Both the position numbers and the translations under genes were made by a program. DNA of 64,000 nucleotides from Acanthornis magna (taxonomy: Eukaryota > Chordata > Aves > Passeriformes > Acanthizidae). Within the stretch, counting starts at the first letter, position 1. Each line of letters begins with the position of its first letter. A model generated the notes under the pieces. That model ran no database searches and had not been told where the DNA came from. It was given only the letters and a program-made list of their open reading frames with translations. The stretch spans positions 806,001 through 870,000 of the forward strand of contig JAWUZG010000135.1 in assembly GCA_036785705.1 (NCBI GenBank). The letters run 5' to 3'. Positions 1 to 14,574 of this stretch are shown piece by piece.

Positions 1-3000
1 AGTATTGCAGGGACACCTTTGCTATTGCAGACCTCCAAAAGTAGCCCATTTTTTGTAGTTTGCATAGATGCTGAAACAAAACACAACTTCTGATAAGCAT
101 CACTCTTGTTTCCAAGAGATAAGTAATGAAACAAACACAGCCATGTACTCCCAAAATAATTTTGCTAAGTGAATGCAAGCAAATTGGATACCAAGGTAAG
201 CCTTTTATTTGGTTATAATCCCTGTGTGGATGCCTATTCTAGCTACAAAGGGCATGTGCAAGTTGCTCAGTCAAACATCATTTCTGGTTAATGACAGAAC
301 AACTCATACATAAAACATAAAAGTTTGCTTGGCCTTTACACTCCACCTTGTGCAACATCTCAAATAGTTAACATGCACAATGTATTAAAGAAAAAAAATT
401 TAAGAATCTACAGTCTTAACAAAGGTGAACCAGTAACTAATCATTACTGTTCCACTGTAATCTCTGCTGTCCACAACATACATTTCTGGACATAGAAATG
501 AGAAAATTAGGTGGCAATATTTAAATTAATACACCATATACATATTCACTACATGCTGCTCTTACAAAATCTTGCACACAGCCAAACTATTGAAGCTGTC
601 ATTGGAACTAACAAACTGATCAAAGCACCTGGAAAGCAACAATGTTCTGAAGTAGAGCTGTGCTTTCTCCTTCTGCCTTACTGGAGCTCTGGTGACTAAT
701 CTGTAAAACTATTCATGCATTTCTCCATCATTTACTCTTTCCAACACATTGCTCTCTTTACTTAATGCAACAGGTTAACATTCACAAAAAGTCTAATGAT
801 GAAAATAATTAAAAGCTGTTTAAAATTCACAAATTTGGTGTTCGGCAAAAATATGTAAATCAATGAATCAGTAAATGGATAAATTTACTTTTTAGTTATA
901 AATGGAGTTCCTTGGGATTTTTTGTTTTCCTCATGCATCTCGTGTTCTAGACGACAGATTTTACTAGCAATGGTTCAATCCATGAAGGCTGCATATTGGA
1001 ACTAGCAGGTACGTGTACATTTATAGCCCTATACACATTAGATACATATATGTATACACACACATATATGCACACATTTCTATAGACACAAATAACCTTT
1101 CAGAGACCCAAATGCACTCGAACATTTAAGCAAAGCACAAGAAGAAACAGAATATATAGGAATCGGCAGATCTGATGATCAGTCACTGGCCTGGAAAGGA
1201 AATGCTTTCTCTCTGGCAGTTTGTGAACATATGCTCTTAGACGTGAGTCATATGTGGGACTATATCACACACACATATAAAATAACACATCATTTACAAA
1301 TTACAGACTTTTCACATCTAAGCATTTCTGGAGCATGACTGAATCCAAACCATTAGTACTCCAGGAAAGCTCATTACAGAGACAATTTAACAGACTAGAA
1401 GATGCCTTTCCCAAGATACTTTCCCAGCTTATCTTGGGTTATTTGCTAAATGGACAGAACAATATTGCTCACATCTCATATGAATTTCTTGCCAAGGCCA
1501 AGAAGTGAGAAGGACAAACAGTAAGGCTGTGGTTATATAGTCATCTCAGACAGCTAAAGACATGCCTTTTCCCCAGCAGTTGAAGCCGCACCTTTCACTT
1601 TAGAGATGCAAAGCTGTGCTGGTTTTGGATGGCACAGAATTTTTTTTTTTCATAGTAGCTGGTATGGGGCTGTTTTGGATTTATGCTGAAGACAGTATTG
1701 ATAATACAGGGATGTTTTAGCTTTTGCTGCACAGTGTTTACACAAAGCCGAGGCCTTTTCTGCTTGTCACCCCATCCCAGCAGTAAGTGGGCTGGGGGTG
1801 CACGAGAAGTGGAGAGGTGACAGAGCTGACCCAAGGGATATTCCATACCATACAGCTCATGCTCGCTATATAAAGGTGGGGAAAGGAGGAGGAAGGCAGG
1901 ACATTTGGAGCGATGCATTTGTCTTCCTGAGTCACTGAACACCTGCCTGCCCACAGGAAGCAATGAATGTATTCCTTGTTTTGCTTTGCTTTTTGCAGCA
2001 TTTCTGCTTTTCCTATTATACTATTTTTTTCTCAACCCATGAGTTTTCTCATTTTTTCTCTTCTGATCCTCTCCCTCATCCTGCTGATGGGGAGGGACTG
2101 AGTGCCTGCCTGGGGCTTGGCTGCTGGCTGGGGCTAAACCATGAAAACAGAGCTGATTGGGAAGATATATTTTTCAAACATGGAGGAAACAAGAGTACTC
2201 AATTTTGACATAATTGGAGTTTCCGGTGCAGCCAAAGGTCTTTCAACTGCCTCAAAGCACTTCATAACCTGGAGGTGGGAAATAGAGCTGGGGCTTCAAA
2301 GACCAAACCATACACCTCTGCTGTGCTTGCTGCAACCAGTCCCATCTAACCCTACTGCTCTGTCTTTAACCACGGCAATTTCTCCACTAGTGGGCCTGAC
2401 CTCAGACCTTGAGGAAACATTAGGTTCTAATACAGGTGTGGGGGTGGAATTGTTAATGGTACAGAGTTTTGGTATCTGAAGACAGAGAAGTTCTTGTCTA
2501 GTCTATATGCTTCAGGCACAGGAGGATGCTACATGCAGCACGGATCACCCAAAAAGAGGTGACACTTTTTTTCAGCTCACTCTGAATGGATTAGAGCAAA
2601 CAGGTAACATTCAGACACACAGCTGCAGTAGAAACCCCTATCAGTATCTTGACATTCATCCAAGTAATGAGTTACGAGAGTTAAGGGTTCAGAGAAAGAT
2701 ATTATCGTCCCTTAATCACTGACCAAAACCAGCAGTTTATCGGAAAACGGATTCTCACAAACTTTGGCTTCCCACAAATAGCAAGAATACTTTTTTCTCT
2801 CCCTATTTCTCTCCAATACTACTTTTTCTTTTCCCCTCCAGCCCTTTCTGACCCCCTGACTGCCCCCCAACACACACACAAATTTTGTGTTCCTCTCTGT
2901 ACAGTTTTTTCTCCTAAGAAACATTCGATTACATCTTCTTTCATGTTCAGAGTTTTCTTTAAATTCTGCTTAGATTTTTTTGGCTCTTGCTTCTTGAAGT

Positions 3001-6000
3001 TGCCATTTCTGTGAATCATTAATTCAGAGATGTATGAACAATCTTACTTGATAGACTGTGTATTATGTTACCTCTCACTTTCCTCTGTTATCTTACATGT
3101 TGTCAAATCAGACTTCAAATTATGTCACAGCTACTCTTTCTGAATGGTTAATTTTTCACTGAGAGTCACACAGATGGGCAACTATTTTAAGGCTTGAATA
3201 CCTGCCAACAATTGTAATGGCATAAAGCTGATCTCAAAAGCCCACACAACCACAGAAAACACCAAAAAACAGAAGACAACTCTGAATGTAAACTACACCA
3301 ATTTTTATGGGTGGCAAAGTTTAAATGAAAATTTTCCACACTATTAACAAAGCCTTCAATCACTAAAAGCATGTACTTCTGTATATACAAACACACAAAG
3401 GTGCACATTTTAAATCCCAAAGAATAACTAGAGAGAACCAAACCAACATATAGAATAACAATGTTTCATTTATTTATGTATTTTAAAACAAGCACACTAC
3501 TCATGGGAGGAATAGGATAACCATCCTTTAAGCTCCATGTATTTATCTATAAAAATGAATAAAATAGAAGCACCACTCTTGAAAAAAAAAGTCACCTAGA
3601 GAAGTGGGAAGTGGGTCACTTTCCATGTCCTCTAGCCTGCAGAATGGCCAGTGACTAATAAATCCTCTTTTAACTATCTGTTATACATCCACTGAAACTG
3701 GGACAAAAAATATGGAGTCCCTCATATAAGCGTCTGGAAAACCACCCCTGCATTGTGGCCCTCTCCTGTTGCTGGCATACATTGATTCTGCATATTGACA
3801 CTGCTCCTGCTGCAATGTAATCCCACTTACAGAATAGCCCAGGGAAGAACTGAGATCTAAAGAAATCACCAAACTTACTTCTACAGCCACCCTGAACAAT
3901 AACATACACATAACAATACACAGAAAAGAGTTTATCTAAGTGTACAAAGTCATATAGCACCAAGCCAAGTCTGTCACTCACCTAAATCATCTGCTGCCTT
4001 CCCCTCTTTCCCCCTAAAAGCCCTCCCAAATTTTTATCAATTTTCCAAAACTCTGAAACAAACCCCCAGACATTCTGAAAAATGCACATTGAGAATTAGG
4101 ACTTACTGGTTTGCACAGGATGAAACAAAACAGTGATAAGAAGGATTACTCAATACAGCCATCTAAAGCACGCTTTCAACAGAAAGTGTTGCCATGAAGC
4201 GGTCCATGCTTCAAGGTGCACATGGAGAAGTCTTTCATATCCAGAAGAATCATTTGTAGAGAGACTCGAATATTTGGTTCCAAATCTATAAATAATTAAA
4301 ATTAATAATTAAATACATAGCCAGTCTTGTGTGAAAAGAAAATTCAGAAACTGTTACAAGTACTTCTTCAATGACATCGACTTTCTTAAGCATAGTACAG
4401 ACTTCTCTCAACAGTGAAAAATGGAACATGTGATGTTTCAGAAGCAGACAAAGAAAAGGCTGGGTGCTAAACCACAAGTTTCTAGGAGACTGCTCACTTC
4501 ACCAGGACTTTGTTCAATACTCTAGCAGACAATACCAGCAAGTGCCAGCTCCATACAATACACACCAGTAGAATAAAAGAGAAAGAGAGTTCAGGCAAAC
4601 TGTAAGAACAAACCCTGCCATTATTTGAATATTTGCCTGATTTTATAATAATTTTGTTTCATGGGATTTTTTTTTCCACATGTGGTTCTCTTTCCTTTTC
4701 TCCATTTCTTTTCTACAAATTTAGAGAATGGTCTAAATTGCAGACATTGTAGAATGTCTACTATAGAATTTTGAAGAAATCCTGACATTGATTTCAGGCA
4801 TGTGAAATTGTGTGTTCATACATGGACACATAGCCAGGTCTTGAGATCTGTAAAGATCCTCCTTGGCATGAGTGTCCTATTAACCAACTACAGTCCATGA
4901 GTAAATAGGAAAGGATTGAGAAAGTGAAGGGAACACACCAGAACGTGTCAGTCATTTATGATCAGCAAGGCAAACAATAGCATTACAGTGCTAAGTTTTA
5001 AAATTCCATTTCAAGAAATTGTTTATGCTGTTGAAACAGAGCTGACTTCATAAACCACATACAGTTTTGATTCCAGAGCATGCAATAATTAAAGATATAG
5101 TTGGTAGCTGTTGCACAGATTTCCTGTTTTCAAGAGGAGTGAAGTTAATTAATCTCTGGCTTTCCAAAAGCATTAAAAACGAGAAACAGCCTTCTAGACT
5201 GCCACCTTTTAGACTGATTTGGCCAGAATCGGTTTATTAAAGCAGCTTATCTATTTAACATCACGGGGACTACCAAGTGCATGTTCAGCTCTTCACAGAT
5301 GAAGAGAACTGTTCCTCTAGCTCACGGCTGCTTCGCCCAAAACAGTCCCCAGACTTGAGTGGCAGTATTAACAGTAATAATCCATCAGCCAAAGGGAGGG
5401 AAGACTGCACATCTCACAGACCCACGAGTTCCATGAATGACTACACAGCAGACAGCAAAATAAGCAGCAGTTAGCATAGAGACAGGGGGCATGAGAAAAA
5501 GCAATGTACTACAGGGGAAATCAGGCACATGATGAAGAACTAAAAAAATTTCATCAGGAATTTAAGTGAACTCTTCTATTGCTCTCATTCAAATCAATTC
5601 TCTCTGAGCAGAACACCTATAACACTGCACTTGCCTTGCAATTAGGTGACTACTAATTACTACCTGGACTGAGAAAGATGCTCCACTGTTTTAATACTTG
5701 AAAGAGAACAGGGTTGGCAACCTCTGTGTAATTAGTTTCCTATCAAGAGAAAGGATTTCAGATGTAGGATGCCTGAGGAGGAGGGAGAGAGGACAGCCTC
5801 TCTGTATATACAGACACATTTTTGTTCATTCTTTTCTCTCTGGTGACCTCCCCTTTATCTTCCTGCACAAAGGCCCTCCATAATCTTGAAAATATAATCT
5901 CAAACATCAAGACAAACAGAGCCCACCAATAATATGCGCATTCCACATTACCTTCACCACTTGCTCACAAGAAGGCTAAATTTTTGTGTGCAGTTCTGAT

Positions 6001-9000
6001 CCAGAGTCAGCCCAGCGTAACATTGATGTTGGTGGTGCTACTCTGGTTACATTCTTATTATGTAAATTAAGGGGCCAAATTTTGCCTTAAAGAAGTACGA
6101 GATATGGTGCTCTTTCTGTAACACATGCTTTATTTGTGGCCTGCTATTTTTTTCCCATTTTATCTCCTTAAAAGAACAACAATCTTTCTTTCTTTCTCAT
6201 AGGGTAGAATCGAGAAAGGTTTCCTTTTCATAGAGATTGAACTGTTTCCTATAAACATTGTTTCTATTACATCTACATGATCTAAGATAATGGCTGTAAT
6301 AGAAAATACAATGAAAAATAATGAGTGAGCTCATTTGAAATACAGGAGGCTTTGTCTTACTGGTAATAGCCAGAGGATGCCATAAAAGAAAACAATCCCT
6401 TAAAAATGCCAGACCACAAAAGCAGTCGATAGACATAACGATAAGCACTGGCTAATCAATAGTGGTAAGTCAGTGCAACTCAGCTGACAGATGCTTCTTC
6501 AACAACAGTTTGTCTAATTCCTACCTCACTAGCATAAACATATCAGGCCAATGCCTTAATAAGAAAGCTCTTCAGTAGATAACATGGCAGCAGAATGAAG
6601 ATGGTACCATACCACCCCCTTACCAATCACCTCGATCTCTTCTATATTTTGCAGAACAAGGCCTCCCCAGGGACACTGCTGACTACGAAAACCTTATTTT
6701 TATATGAGGGTGGAGGACATAAGGAGAATCAACATTCCTTGTCAAAAGCAATTGAATGCTGCAGCACTCTGACATGCTTTCAGAGAATGCAGAAAAACAT
6801 CAGCTAGCGAAGAAAGGGGACATCTGAATAACCACAGCTAATAAACCACAGCTAACCAGAGCTGTCTCTAATAAAGAGGTAAAAAAAAAATAAGGAAAAG
6901 TTATTTACTAGACATTTGTTTTAAATGAAATGAAACAGCAAACACTCAGGTTGACCAATTTTTCAAGCATATTCATACACTTTCACAGCAGAAACTTATC
7001 TCTGTGTGTGTGCAGACTTAAACAATAAAAAAACTTTTTTAGCTACAACAGGCTGCAAGAATAAGTCTTACCTTTTACAAATGAGGTTGTTCCTCACTCC
7101 CATCCATTTCCACATGATGCTGTGGGGGATCCTAGCTGCATCACTGTGACCAGGCCACCTGACTTTTTGGGCTCACTTTGGTTTCTCCTGTTCTCTCCAC
7201 TCACAAAGGCTCTTTCACCACCAAGTGCTCTCTGGCCTGTTCTCATTTCTCTCTATACCCCTAAGCTTTTGCTTCCCAGTTTGCCAAGGATAGGGATGTC
7301 CACTGCTTATTTGTGAAATCTTCAAATCTGCACTTTCCTGTGCACATCAATGAGCAGCATTTAATTTTCTAGGGCTTCGCTGTTGCTGTGTCACACTGCA
7401 CTCTCTGAATGATGGGATGGGCCACAAGTATCTATAGCTGTTCCACTTCTCCCAGGCTCCCTTCAAATAACATTTTTATTGCTTTTATTTCTTGTTTCTC
7501 ATCTTTTAAGTGGATTCTAAGCTTCTAACACAAGAAAGCTGTTCTTAAAGCCTGCTCCCTTTAAAGTATCCAATCAAATTCAAAGTCTTGGGGCCAATTG
7601 CAAGCAGGGAGTTCAGCTTGTTGCTGATTTAAGATACTTAGCTCTATCACAAAACCAGGCAAGTTTAACACCTGCATAACTTCACTGCAAAAATAGAGAA
7701 CACCTGTGATTTCTCAGACAGCTAATGATGTAGGAAGGAGATTGCTGCAGTTTTCATTTTAAAAAAGTTAATCAGTCATCTATTTTCAACCTGGATATTT
7801 GGGACAAACAAAGACAGGTTTTAGGCATAGAGGGCACCACCTATTCTCCAAAATAATGGCCATGGTCAACCCTCCTGCCACGGCCAAGCCTTCAGCATTG
7901 ATGGAGAAGCCTGTCTGTGCCATACAGCCATGAGGGAGATAGTTCTTCAGCAAGTTTATGAGCAACATCAGCATCCCTTGCCCTCAGTGGGCAAGAAACG
8001 CTTATCCAATTTGCCTCCTCCCCCCTCTAAAGCAACAGCACAAAATAAGCACATGAAGCCCTTTCAAATAAAATAAAGTCCCTTAAAGTACACCTGCCTC
8101 TCTGGAAGAATTGAAAGAGCAAATCGCATTAGTGAGGGTATCAGTTGCCTGAAGCAAGATTAGTCACAATTGAGAGCCACGAGAGATGCACTGTGCTTCT
8201 CAAACAACCCTGGAGAGCAGCAGACATGGCACAGGCACAGCAGCTGACAGAAAACAGCACCTGGAGGTCAGCTGGGGCACTCAACACTCTCAAGTGGAGG
8301 TGGAAGTTCCGGCTCACACTGCAGCATCTGGCCCCTAAGGTGTTCCTCAAAGTTTTCAAGTGCTGCAACAAGAAGAAATTAAGAACCTCTGAAGTAAAAG
8401 AAGGCCTCTGAATAAGGCTGTCGCCCCTCACCTCCTACACAGCAGGAGGGCACTGTTAGAAATAGATCTTAATATCGATGAGCCTCTGTGTGTCTGGCTG
8501 CTCTGGTCACAGGAATTCAAATTTGTTTGATGTTTTAATGGCTTTGACAATGTAGCAACACTTCAGATATTGACCCCACTGTATAATCTCAACTGAACTC
8601 CTGAACCATGCAAATATGAACACTAACACAACCAGAAGTTATTTTTTATTTTATAGCCACCACATTTTATTGCCACACCCTCCTAGACATCCTGTAAAAT
8701 TAGACACTGTGTAACAGAGGCCATGACATGATATTTCCTGGTCTCTCAATGCCTGCATGTATGCATATGCTGGGTGAAGTAGAGAGGGAGATAAGGGAAT
8801 TCTTCAGATGCATTATAAATTACACTTGAGTAACAAGGCAAGGATGAAAGTAAATTCTGCCAAAACTTAAACAGATGTGTATAGATACCATTTAAAATAT
8901 TCTAGTGGTATTATCTTCCATATTTTAATACTCCCCCAGTTAACCGAGCAGATGACTCCTTTATCTCACAGTTGACAACTGAAGGTGCTTCATGAATGAC

Positions 9001-10939
9001 AATTTTGAGAAAAAGATGAATTATAGCTGAAACAGTATCTGAAACAGTATGCCCCAATCCAAAAAATATTAGCTGACTTTTCACTGCTGGCAATTATAGT
9101 TTTAAGAGAGTTCTAAAATCAGTTCCTATAATTTCTTATTATAAGGGGGAAAACAAAATCAATCAAGAAGTGTTTATCCTGCTTTGCTTGTGGGGGTGGG
9201 GGGGAATATTACACAGTGGTGTTGACTGGCTTGTAGTCAATTCGATATAACTTTACTATGGCAACAGTTGCATCACTTCATATCATGCAGTCTCAGATGA
9301 AAAAATTAAACCAGCACCTCCTCCCTTCATTCTTTCACTTTGATCTTCCTTGAGGTGGACTTAAAAGGCTCTGCTTCCCAGATTTCCATGCCAGTGAGCC
9401 TCTGCTTATAAGATTTCTAACTGATTGAGCAGATTTTTCCTATTTACAAATTATCCAGTAAAAGCATTTTGCTCTGAAAGCTCCTTTGTGCTACATGGTA
9501 CATCCAGCTCTTAGGGGGTTAATGCATGAAATGGATCACTGGGTTGAAAATAGCAATCACCGTTAAAAAAATGGGGTACCAGGAGAATTAGGCACAACAT
9601 AATATTGTAACCACTGAGAATTCTCAACAGTAAAATAAAGCCTTATACTCCCAGCATTTTCATTAGTTTTCCAGTAGTGCTGGACGCAGTGTGAATTACA
9701 ATGAGCAAGAAAGCAGTGGTTGCTCTCTTTAAAGAACATGCACTGTATAGGGGGAAGTCATTTCTTCAGATCATACTGGGCTGGTTATTGGTTTGTATAT
9801 GCTGGTATGCATTTCAGCACTTAGAAATTATATTTCTCTCCTTTACTAGATTCTGCATATATAGTCTGAAAAACAATATGTGTTTAGAAGCTCTCAGAAT
9901 GAATCTCATTGTAAGGTAAATATTTGTTTAGAAGTATGAATAGTGATAGAAATCTGTAGAAAGAGCATTCTGCACCAAATCTTTCATTGAAAGAATGTTT
10001 TTTTACGTCTGGACAGGATGTGCTGTGTTTTCATTAAAACAACTGCAGAAGATAACATTATGATGACTAAAAGCCAAAATGACAAAAATTGAGGTTGATA
10101 TAAGTTTCTACTACAGAATGTTGTTTTGCTAGTAGTTAGCTATTCATCAGAAGAAAAAAAGAAAAAGAAAAAAATTAACAAACAAACAACCAAAAAAAGC
10201 TGCAGGAATAAACTCATTTGGACAAATAGAGCATGTATTTGATGTGGTTTAGTCCTGTCCCACTCCAAAGCAGTACTAAAAATACCAACATATTAAAATA
10301 CCAACAATTATATTGGAAAAGATGCCAACAAGCTTATGTGTACAGAACTACTAATTTCTCTGAAACCACTACTTATAAAGCTCTCTAAGAATTAAGCATA
10401 TGATCTGTATTGAAAGGAAGGTATGAATTGATTCAGGCCTTAGCTCAAACCTTCCAAATACTTATTTGGGGAATCTATAAGTATGGGTTAAAAAAAACCC
10501 AAAGATGTGCTCTCTGACCATCTGTTGAGCATAGATCTCTGTTTTCAGCTGCATGATAATATTTGGAAGACCAAGCTCAGACCAACCTGCACACCCATGG
10601 AAAACCAGAGCTTCTCATTCTAGAGAGCCCAACCGGCCTCGACAACATTGTACAGAGCCTGCAATATGCTCTGTATCACAACATGCTCCTCCACTGGGAG
10701 GACTCTGGTATGAATTCAGGGACATGTGCCACATGCAGAAGTTCGTAGCAAGGAAACTTGCTCAGAGCCTAACTTCATGCAAGTCCCTGCACCTCAGAAA
10801 GTCTGAAAAAGTGTTGAAAACCAGCTGCTTACCTCCTAAGCAATTACCCACCCTACATGGTATGGACAGTTCGCATCTTTTGCACACAGTGAATTCCAAT
10901 GCAATTCACAAAAACATTGAAGACGGCTGGAGAGAGCTT
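1..10939. other. AT-rich intergenic DNA, no gene recognised
   Basis: I read both strands and found no exon with recognisable family content, splice signals and open frame together. Reading frames here are short (under about 140 codons) and have no familiar motifs. A small TATATG/CACA-type microsatellite lies at about 1043-1078. Short A- or T-runs and AATAAA-like hexamers are scattered as expected for AT-rich DNA. Unrecognised old repeats are likely but I cannot name them. Confidence 0.6.
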
Positions 10940-11262
10940 CTGCCCCTGCTCAGACAGGCTGCCTAGAGCAGGCTGCCCAGGACCGTGCCCCATCAGGTCT
11001 TGAGTATCTCCACAGATGGAGACTTTACACAACCTTTTCCAGTAGCTGATCACCCTAAGAGAGAAAAAGCTTTTTCTTTTGTTCAGATGGAACTTCATGG
11101 GGTTTTTATTTCTGCCCATTGCCTCCTGTATCATCAGTGGGCACTGCTGAGAAGAGTATAGCTCCACCATTTTCATTCTCTCTAATTAGGTATTTATACA
11201 CAGTGATAAAATTGCCCCTGAGCCTTCCTGTCTCCAGGCTCAACACATAGCTCGGTCAGCAG
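10940..11262 (-). mobile_element. CR1 LINE 3' fragment (antisense)
   Basis: The plus strand carries the characteristic antisense CR1 string: a 'gctgcccaggaccgtg' block, then 'gagtatctccacagatgg', 'accctaagag', 'tgttcagatggaacttc', and 'cctgagccttcctgtctcc'. This order is the well-known reverse complement of the avian CR1 3' reverse-transcriptase/3'-UTR part. The piece is 5'-truncated, as nearly all CR1 copies are. The terminal short repeat is not obvious, so the outer edges are approximate. Confidence 0.8.
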
Positions 11263-12289
11263 AACGTTTTTTGGATTGTTTTTTCAAATTTCAACATTAC
11301 ATCCTACGTTCTCTCATTATCCACCTTCTTTTGATGTGGCATTGCCTTGCCCTCAGGAGAAGTCAGGTGGTTTTTTGTTTGCTTTTTAAGGAATGGTTTT
11401 TTAAAAATTGGGGGGTTTTGCACTACTTAAAGGGAAAGACTTGTCTTTAAACAACTATGATAATGACAGAAGACTCTAAATCATGCAATTAACAAGTATT
11501 AAAGCTTTTTCCTTAACAAATAATCTGATATTGCTCTCTTGAGGATTGCTTCTTCTTTTTATCCCCCAAATGCAAACAGCAAGCTGTTTACAAAGTCATT
11601 AAGACTAAATATTTTCTGAAAAAAAAAATAAATTTCAACAAGTAATAATCAGCTTTGGTGCTGTTTTCTGGGTTAGAGCACATACCTCTAGATACCAAAA
11701 TTTTGTTGGACTTCAGTGGCAATAAAAGGTCTGGAATGCGATGTGTAGAGCATTTGCTCTATTTTCGGGGGGATAACCAATATCATGCAGCCCCTCTGCA
11801 CAAGGGACAAGCAAGGATAGGTGAGGCAGGGAATGGACACCATATGCTCTATCATATCTGATACAAGTTACTCCCCTTACAGGATAGCAAAGGACAAGAC
11901 CACCAGTTAAATCAATGGTGGCTTCAAACCACATCAGAGACTGAAATGTTATAATTTATGGCTTAAACATCTTCATGAAGGACTTTTGGCTATTGTAGCA
12001 AAACTGTACAAAAGCTGCAGAGCAAACCACCAAAACCCTGAATGGAGCCCTGAACTGTGCGCTGATGGAGATAAGATAAAGTAAAAACTCCAGGCTGGGG
12101 GAAAAGAACACATTCACAGAGGGGTCAAGCTTAGCACCTTTGGGGTAGAGACCATAGCCCCAGGGCTATCAGCTGCCAGGCCAGCACAGACCCTGACACC
12201 AAAGGGTGGGGGGAAGAGAGGTTTTGGATGTGTGGTGAAAAAGCCTCTGGTCCAAGGCTGTGCAGACAGAGGAGCCCAACTGCCCTACT
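11263..12289. other. Unassigned non-coding stretch
   Basis: No exon or RNA gene could be supported. A 73-codon minus-strand frame at 11713-11934 reads well but matches no family I know, and it has no start context or splice sites that stand out. Confidence 0.5.
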
Positions 12290-12446
12290 CTTCCTTCTTT
12301 CTTTCTTTTTCTTTCTTTCTTTCTCTCTCTTTCTCTCTCTCTTTCTTTCTTCTTTTCTCTTTCTATCTTTCCCTCTTTCTTTCTCTCTTTCTTTCCTTCC
12401 TTTTTCCTTTCCTTCTTCCTTTCCTTCTTTCTCTTTGCCTTTTTTA
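12290..12446. repeat. Pyrimidine microsatellite (TTTC/TTCC)n
   Basis: About 155 bases are almost purely C and T on the plus strand, built from TTTC and TTCC with CTCT interruptions. This gives Phe/Ser/Leu-rich false reading frames on plus and Lys/Glu/Arg-rich ones on minus, which are not genes. Confidence 0.95.
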
Positions 12447-13333
12447 CTGTTACAGAAAATATATCGATTTTTTGGCAGCAACATCTAACCTCGTTTGGTT
12501 TTAACCTTTTTTTTTTTTTTTGCTATATTTCAAACCTTTCTGGGTTCAATCCATTTTATTCACAGAGATCTAGCTATCTTTGCTCTTCTGTGTTTAAACC
12601 CATTCGTAACACATCATGACATAAAAATCACCACATCATCAATAACGACTCACCCTATCATGAAATAAAGCTCTGATGCAGTTCAGTCACTGGGTTTACT
12701 ACATCAGATCTTTATTTCATGAGGAAGATTTGTGTGAATGAAGTCATTTTTCCAATGCAGATTGTCTGGACTGAACAAGGAGGACATGTCCCATCTGTGA
12801 GGTTTGTCCCACCTCCCAGAGCACTGGAAAGCCCAAGGCCGTTCCCTGCTAAGTTGACAGCAGGTTTCTGGCTTCTGAGGCCTTTTCTCACATGCATTCA
12901 CTGACATCTCTGGTGCTAAAAGCAGTCCACACTCCAGCCTTTTCCAGCACTGGCACTCCCCAACCAACCTATCCCAACAGTGATACTGCTGAGGAAGCTC
13001 ACGCAAACATTATAACTGTGAGACCTTCAGCTTCCTGCCAAAGGCAGTGATGGGTTTAAAACACTCCTGACAGGGAGTCAGGGGAGTGTTTCCCTGACAG
13101 CAACAGGGAAAGGTTGAAAACCTTTGTTTTCCTAACAGATCTGGATAAAATCAGCCAAACTACAATAAAATAAGGACAGAGGAAGTACCCACAGCTGACA
13201 TGCTAATAAAAATTCTCTTTGAGAATAAAGACTTCCAGCGTACACAAGAAAGCAATCCTGAAGTACAAGCAATCCACTGTACTTTAACTTCAGTTGCTCT
13301 CCACACCTCAGAAAAACAATTTTAAGACCTTAC

Positions 13334-13502
13334 CCTAGAACTCTCTGCATGGAAGTAAGACAGTGTCTTGGTACCACACAACTCCAGCAAACAGGCTAAG
13401 AAAGCATCACTTTTTCCTTGAAACACCTGAAGACCACAGGGCAGAAACACAACAGTGTCACAGCTGTCATGTTTCCAATGCACGTTTACAAGTTTCACTG
13501 TC
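13334..13502 (-). CDS. Probable FBXO15-like downstream exon (diverged)
   Basis: On the minus strand a CAG acceptor just above 13502 opens a frame that runs to a GTAAGG donor below 13334. The peptide holds 'TVKLVNVHWKHD' and then a D-x-F-x-x-C-x4-C-x-x-x-x-L pattern. FBXO15 proteins, from memory, have a VKL-x3-H-x-K stretch followed by a similar D-x-F-x-x-C segment after the 'LCGTF' exon. The order (next exon below 14.43 kb) fits. The reading phase does not: the exon at 14429 leaves one base, while this frame needs two. Either the acceptor is different, or an indel has broken the join. The match is weak enough that an unrelated frame remains possible. Confidence 0.4.
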
Positions 13503-13606
13503 CTGGAGCAAGGCATGTCAGGCGAGTAGAGCCACTCTGGATTTTTCAGGACAAGGATCCTAACATGCTTCATTCTGATAGAGAATCACAGCAGGCCTTT
13601 GTAACT

Positions 13607-13975
13607 GTGTTGGGTTTGTGTGACCAGGTTTTGATAGCAGAGGGGCTACAAGGACAGCTTCTGTGAGAAGCTGCCAGAAGCTTCCCCTATGTTGAACACT
13701 GCAAATGCCAGCTCCAAAAATCCACCATTGGCCAAGGACAAGCCCATCAGCAATGGTGGTAGTGCCTCTGGGATACCAGATTTAAGAAGCGGGGTAAAAA
13801 AACCTGCACAATTGCAGCCAGACAAAGGCGTAAGAACGAGAGAAACAGCCCTGCAGACACTCGAGTCAGTGAAAAAAGAGGCACCGGAGTAGAGATTCCC
13901 CTGCATCTCATGGTGAGGCTGGCTGTCCCCCTGCAGTCCATGGAGGTCTATGCTGGAGGTCTATCCATCTTAAAG
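13607..13975 (+). mobile_element. ERVL-type LTR fragment
   Basis: The sequence begins TGTGTTGGGTTTGTGTGACC and continues with 'tagcagaggggctacaagg' and 'gagaagctgccagaagcttc'. This is the hallmark opening of a widespread avian ERVL LTR family. The 3' end is unclear, with no confident CA end or target duplication, so it is probably truncated near 13.97 kb. It sits between two candidate FBXO15-like exons. Confidence 0.75.
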
Positions 13976-14428
13976 TTCTTAAAGTTCACAGTAACTTCTA
14001 CAAATATATTTATATATTTAATCTGTCAGTGCACCCAAAGTATACTCGAGGAGAATTCTACCGAAACAAGCCTCCAAAACGTATGAGGACAAATTGTCTC
14101 TCCTTTATAAAATACAAGTGGAAGAAACATCAACCTGCACCAAAACCTGTGCCACTGCATTATTAATGCTGCAGTGAAGCAAAAGAAAAGACCCTGACAA
14201 TCTGCAAAATTTGTGTCCCAGGCCTGACACTGTCAATGTGACAGAGCAGGCTGAGCACACCGCACAAATTGCCATGCAGATATAAAGAAGCCACACAACA
14301 AACAGAGAGATCACTTACTCTTAAAATTCCATTTCAGTTTCTCCCCTTAAAACAGAGACACTGGATATAAGAAGACACGGCAGCAGGGATCATTTCTAAA
14401 GCAGACATTATTGTTCCATCAACTTTAC

Positions 14429-14574
14429 CTTTTCTGCAGAAGTGGCCATTGAATGTTCCACACAGGTACCTGCAGCTTCTGCCATGCAGATCCAGGTGCA
14501 GGCTGTAGTGATGGAGTCCACAGTCTGGGTCAGTATCATCCAGTAAAGGTCCATTAGGTGGAGGGGTGGATTGG
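14429..14574 (-). CDS. FBXO15: FBXO15-like exon (LDD...YLCGTF)
   Basis: A TTTTTTCAAG acceptor and a GTAAAG donor frame 146 bases. They encode 'GPLLDDTDPDCGLHHYSLHL' followed by 'RYLCGTFNGHFCRK'. Human FBXO15 has a clearly similar 'FLDDSPEYGLHGYQLHVDL' and 'FYLCGTF' segment. The exon needs two bases carried in from an upstream exon, whereas the 17.9-kb exon ends on a complete codon, so one exon in between is required. I could not find it convincingly. The frame inside this exon is intact. Confidence 0.8.

Noticed and set aside
8141..8431. Overlapping 88- and 96-codon frames on opposite strands
   Set aside because: No family motif, no splice sites, and mutual shadowing suggests chance.
12704..13006. 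100-codon minus-strand frame below the last FBXO15-like exon
   Set aside because: No match to the FBXO15 C-terminus and no splice signals at useful places.
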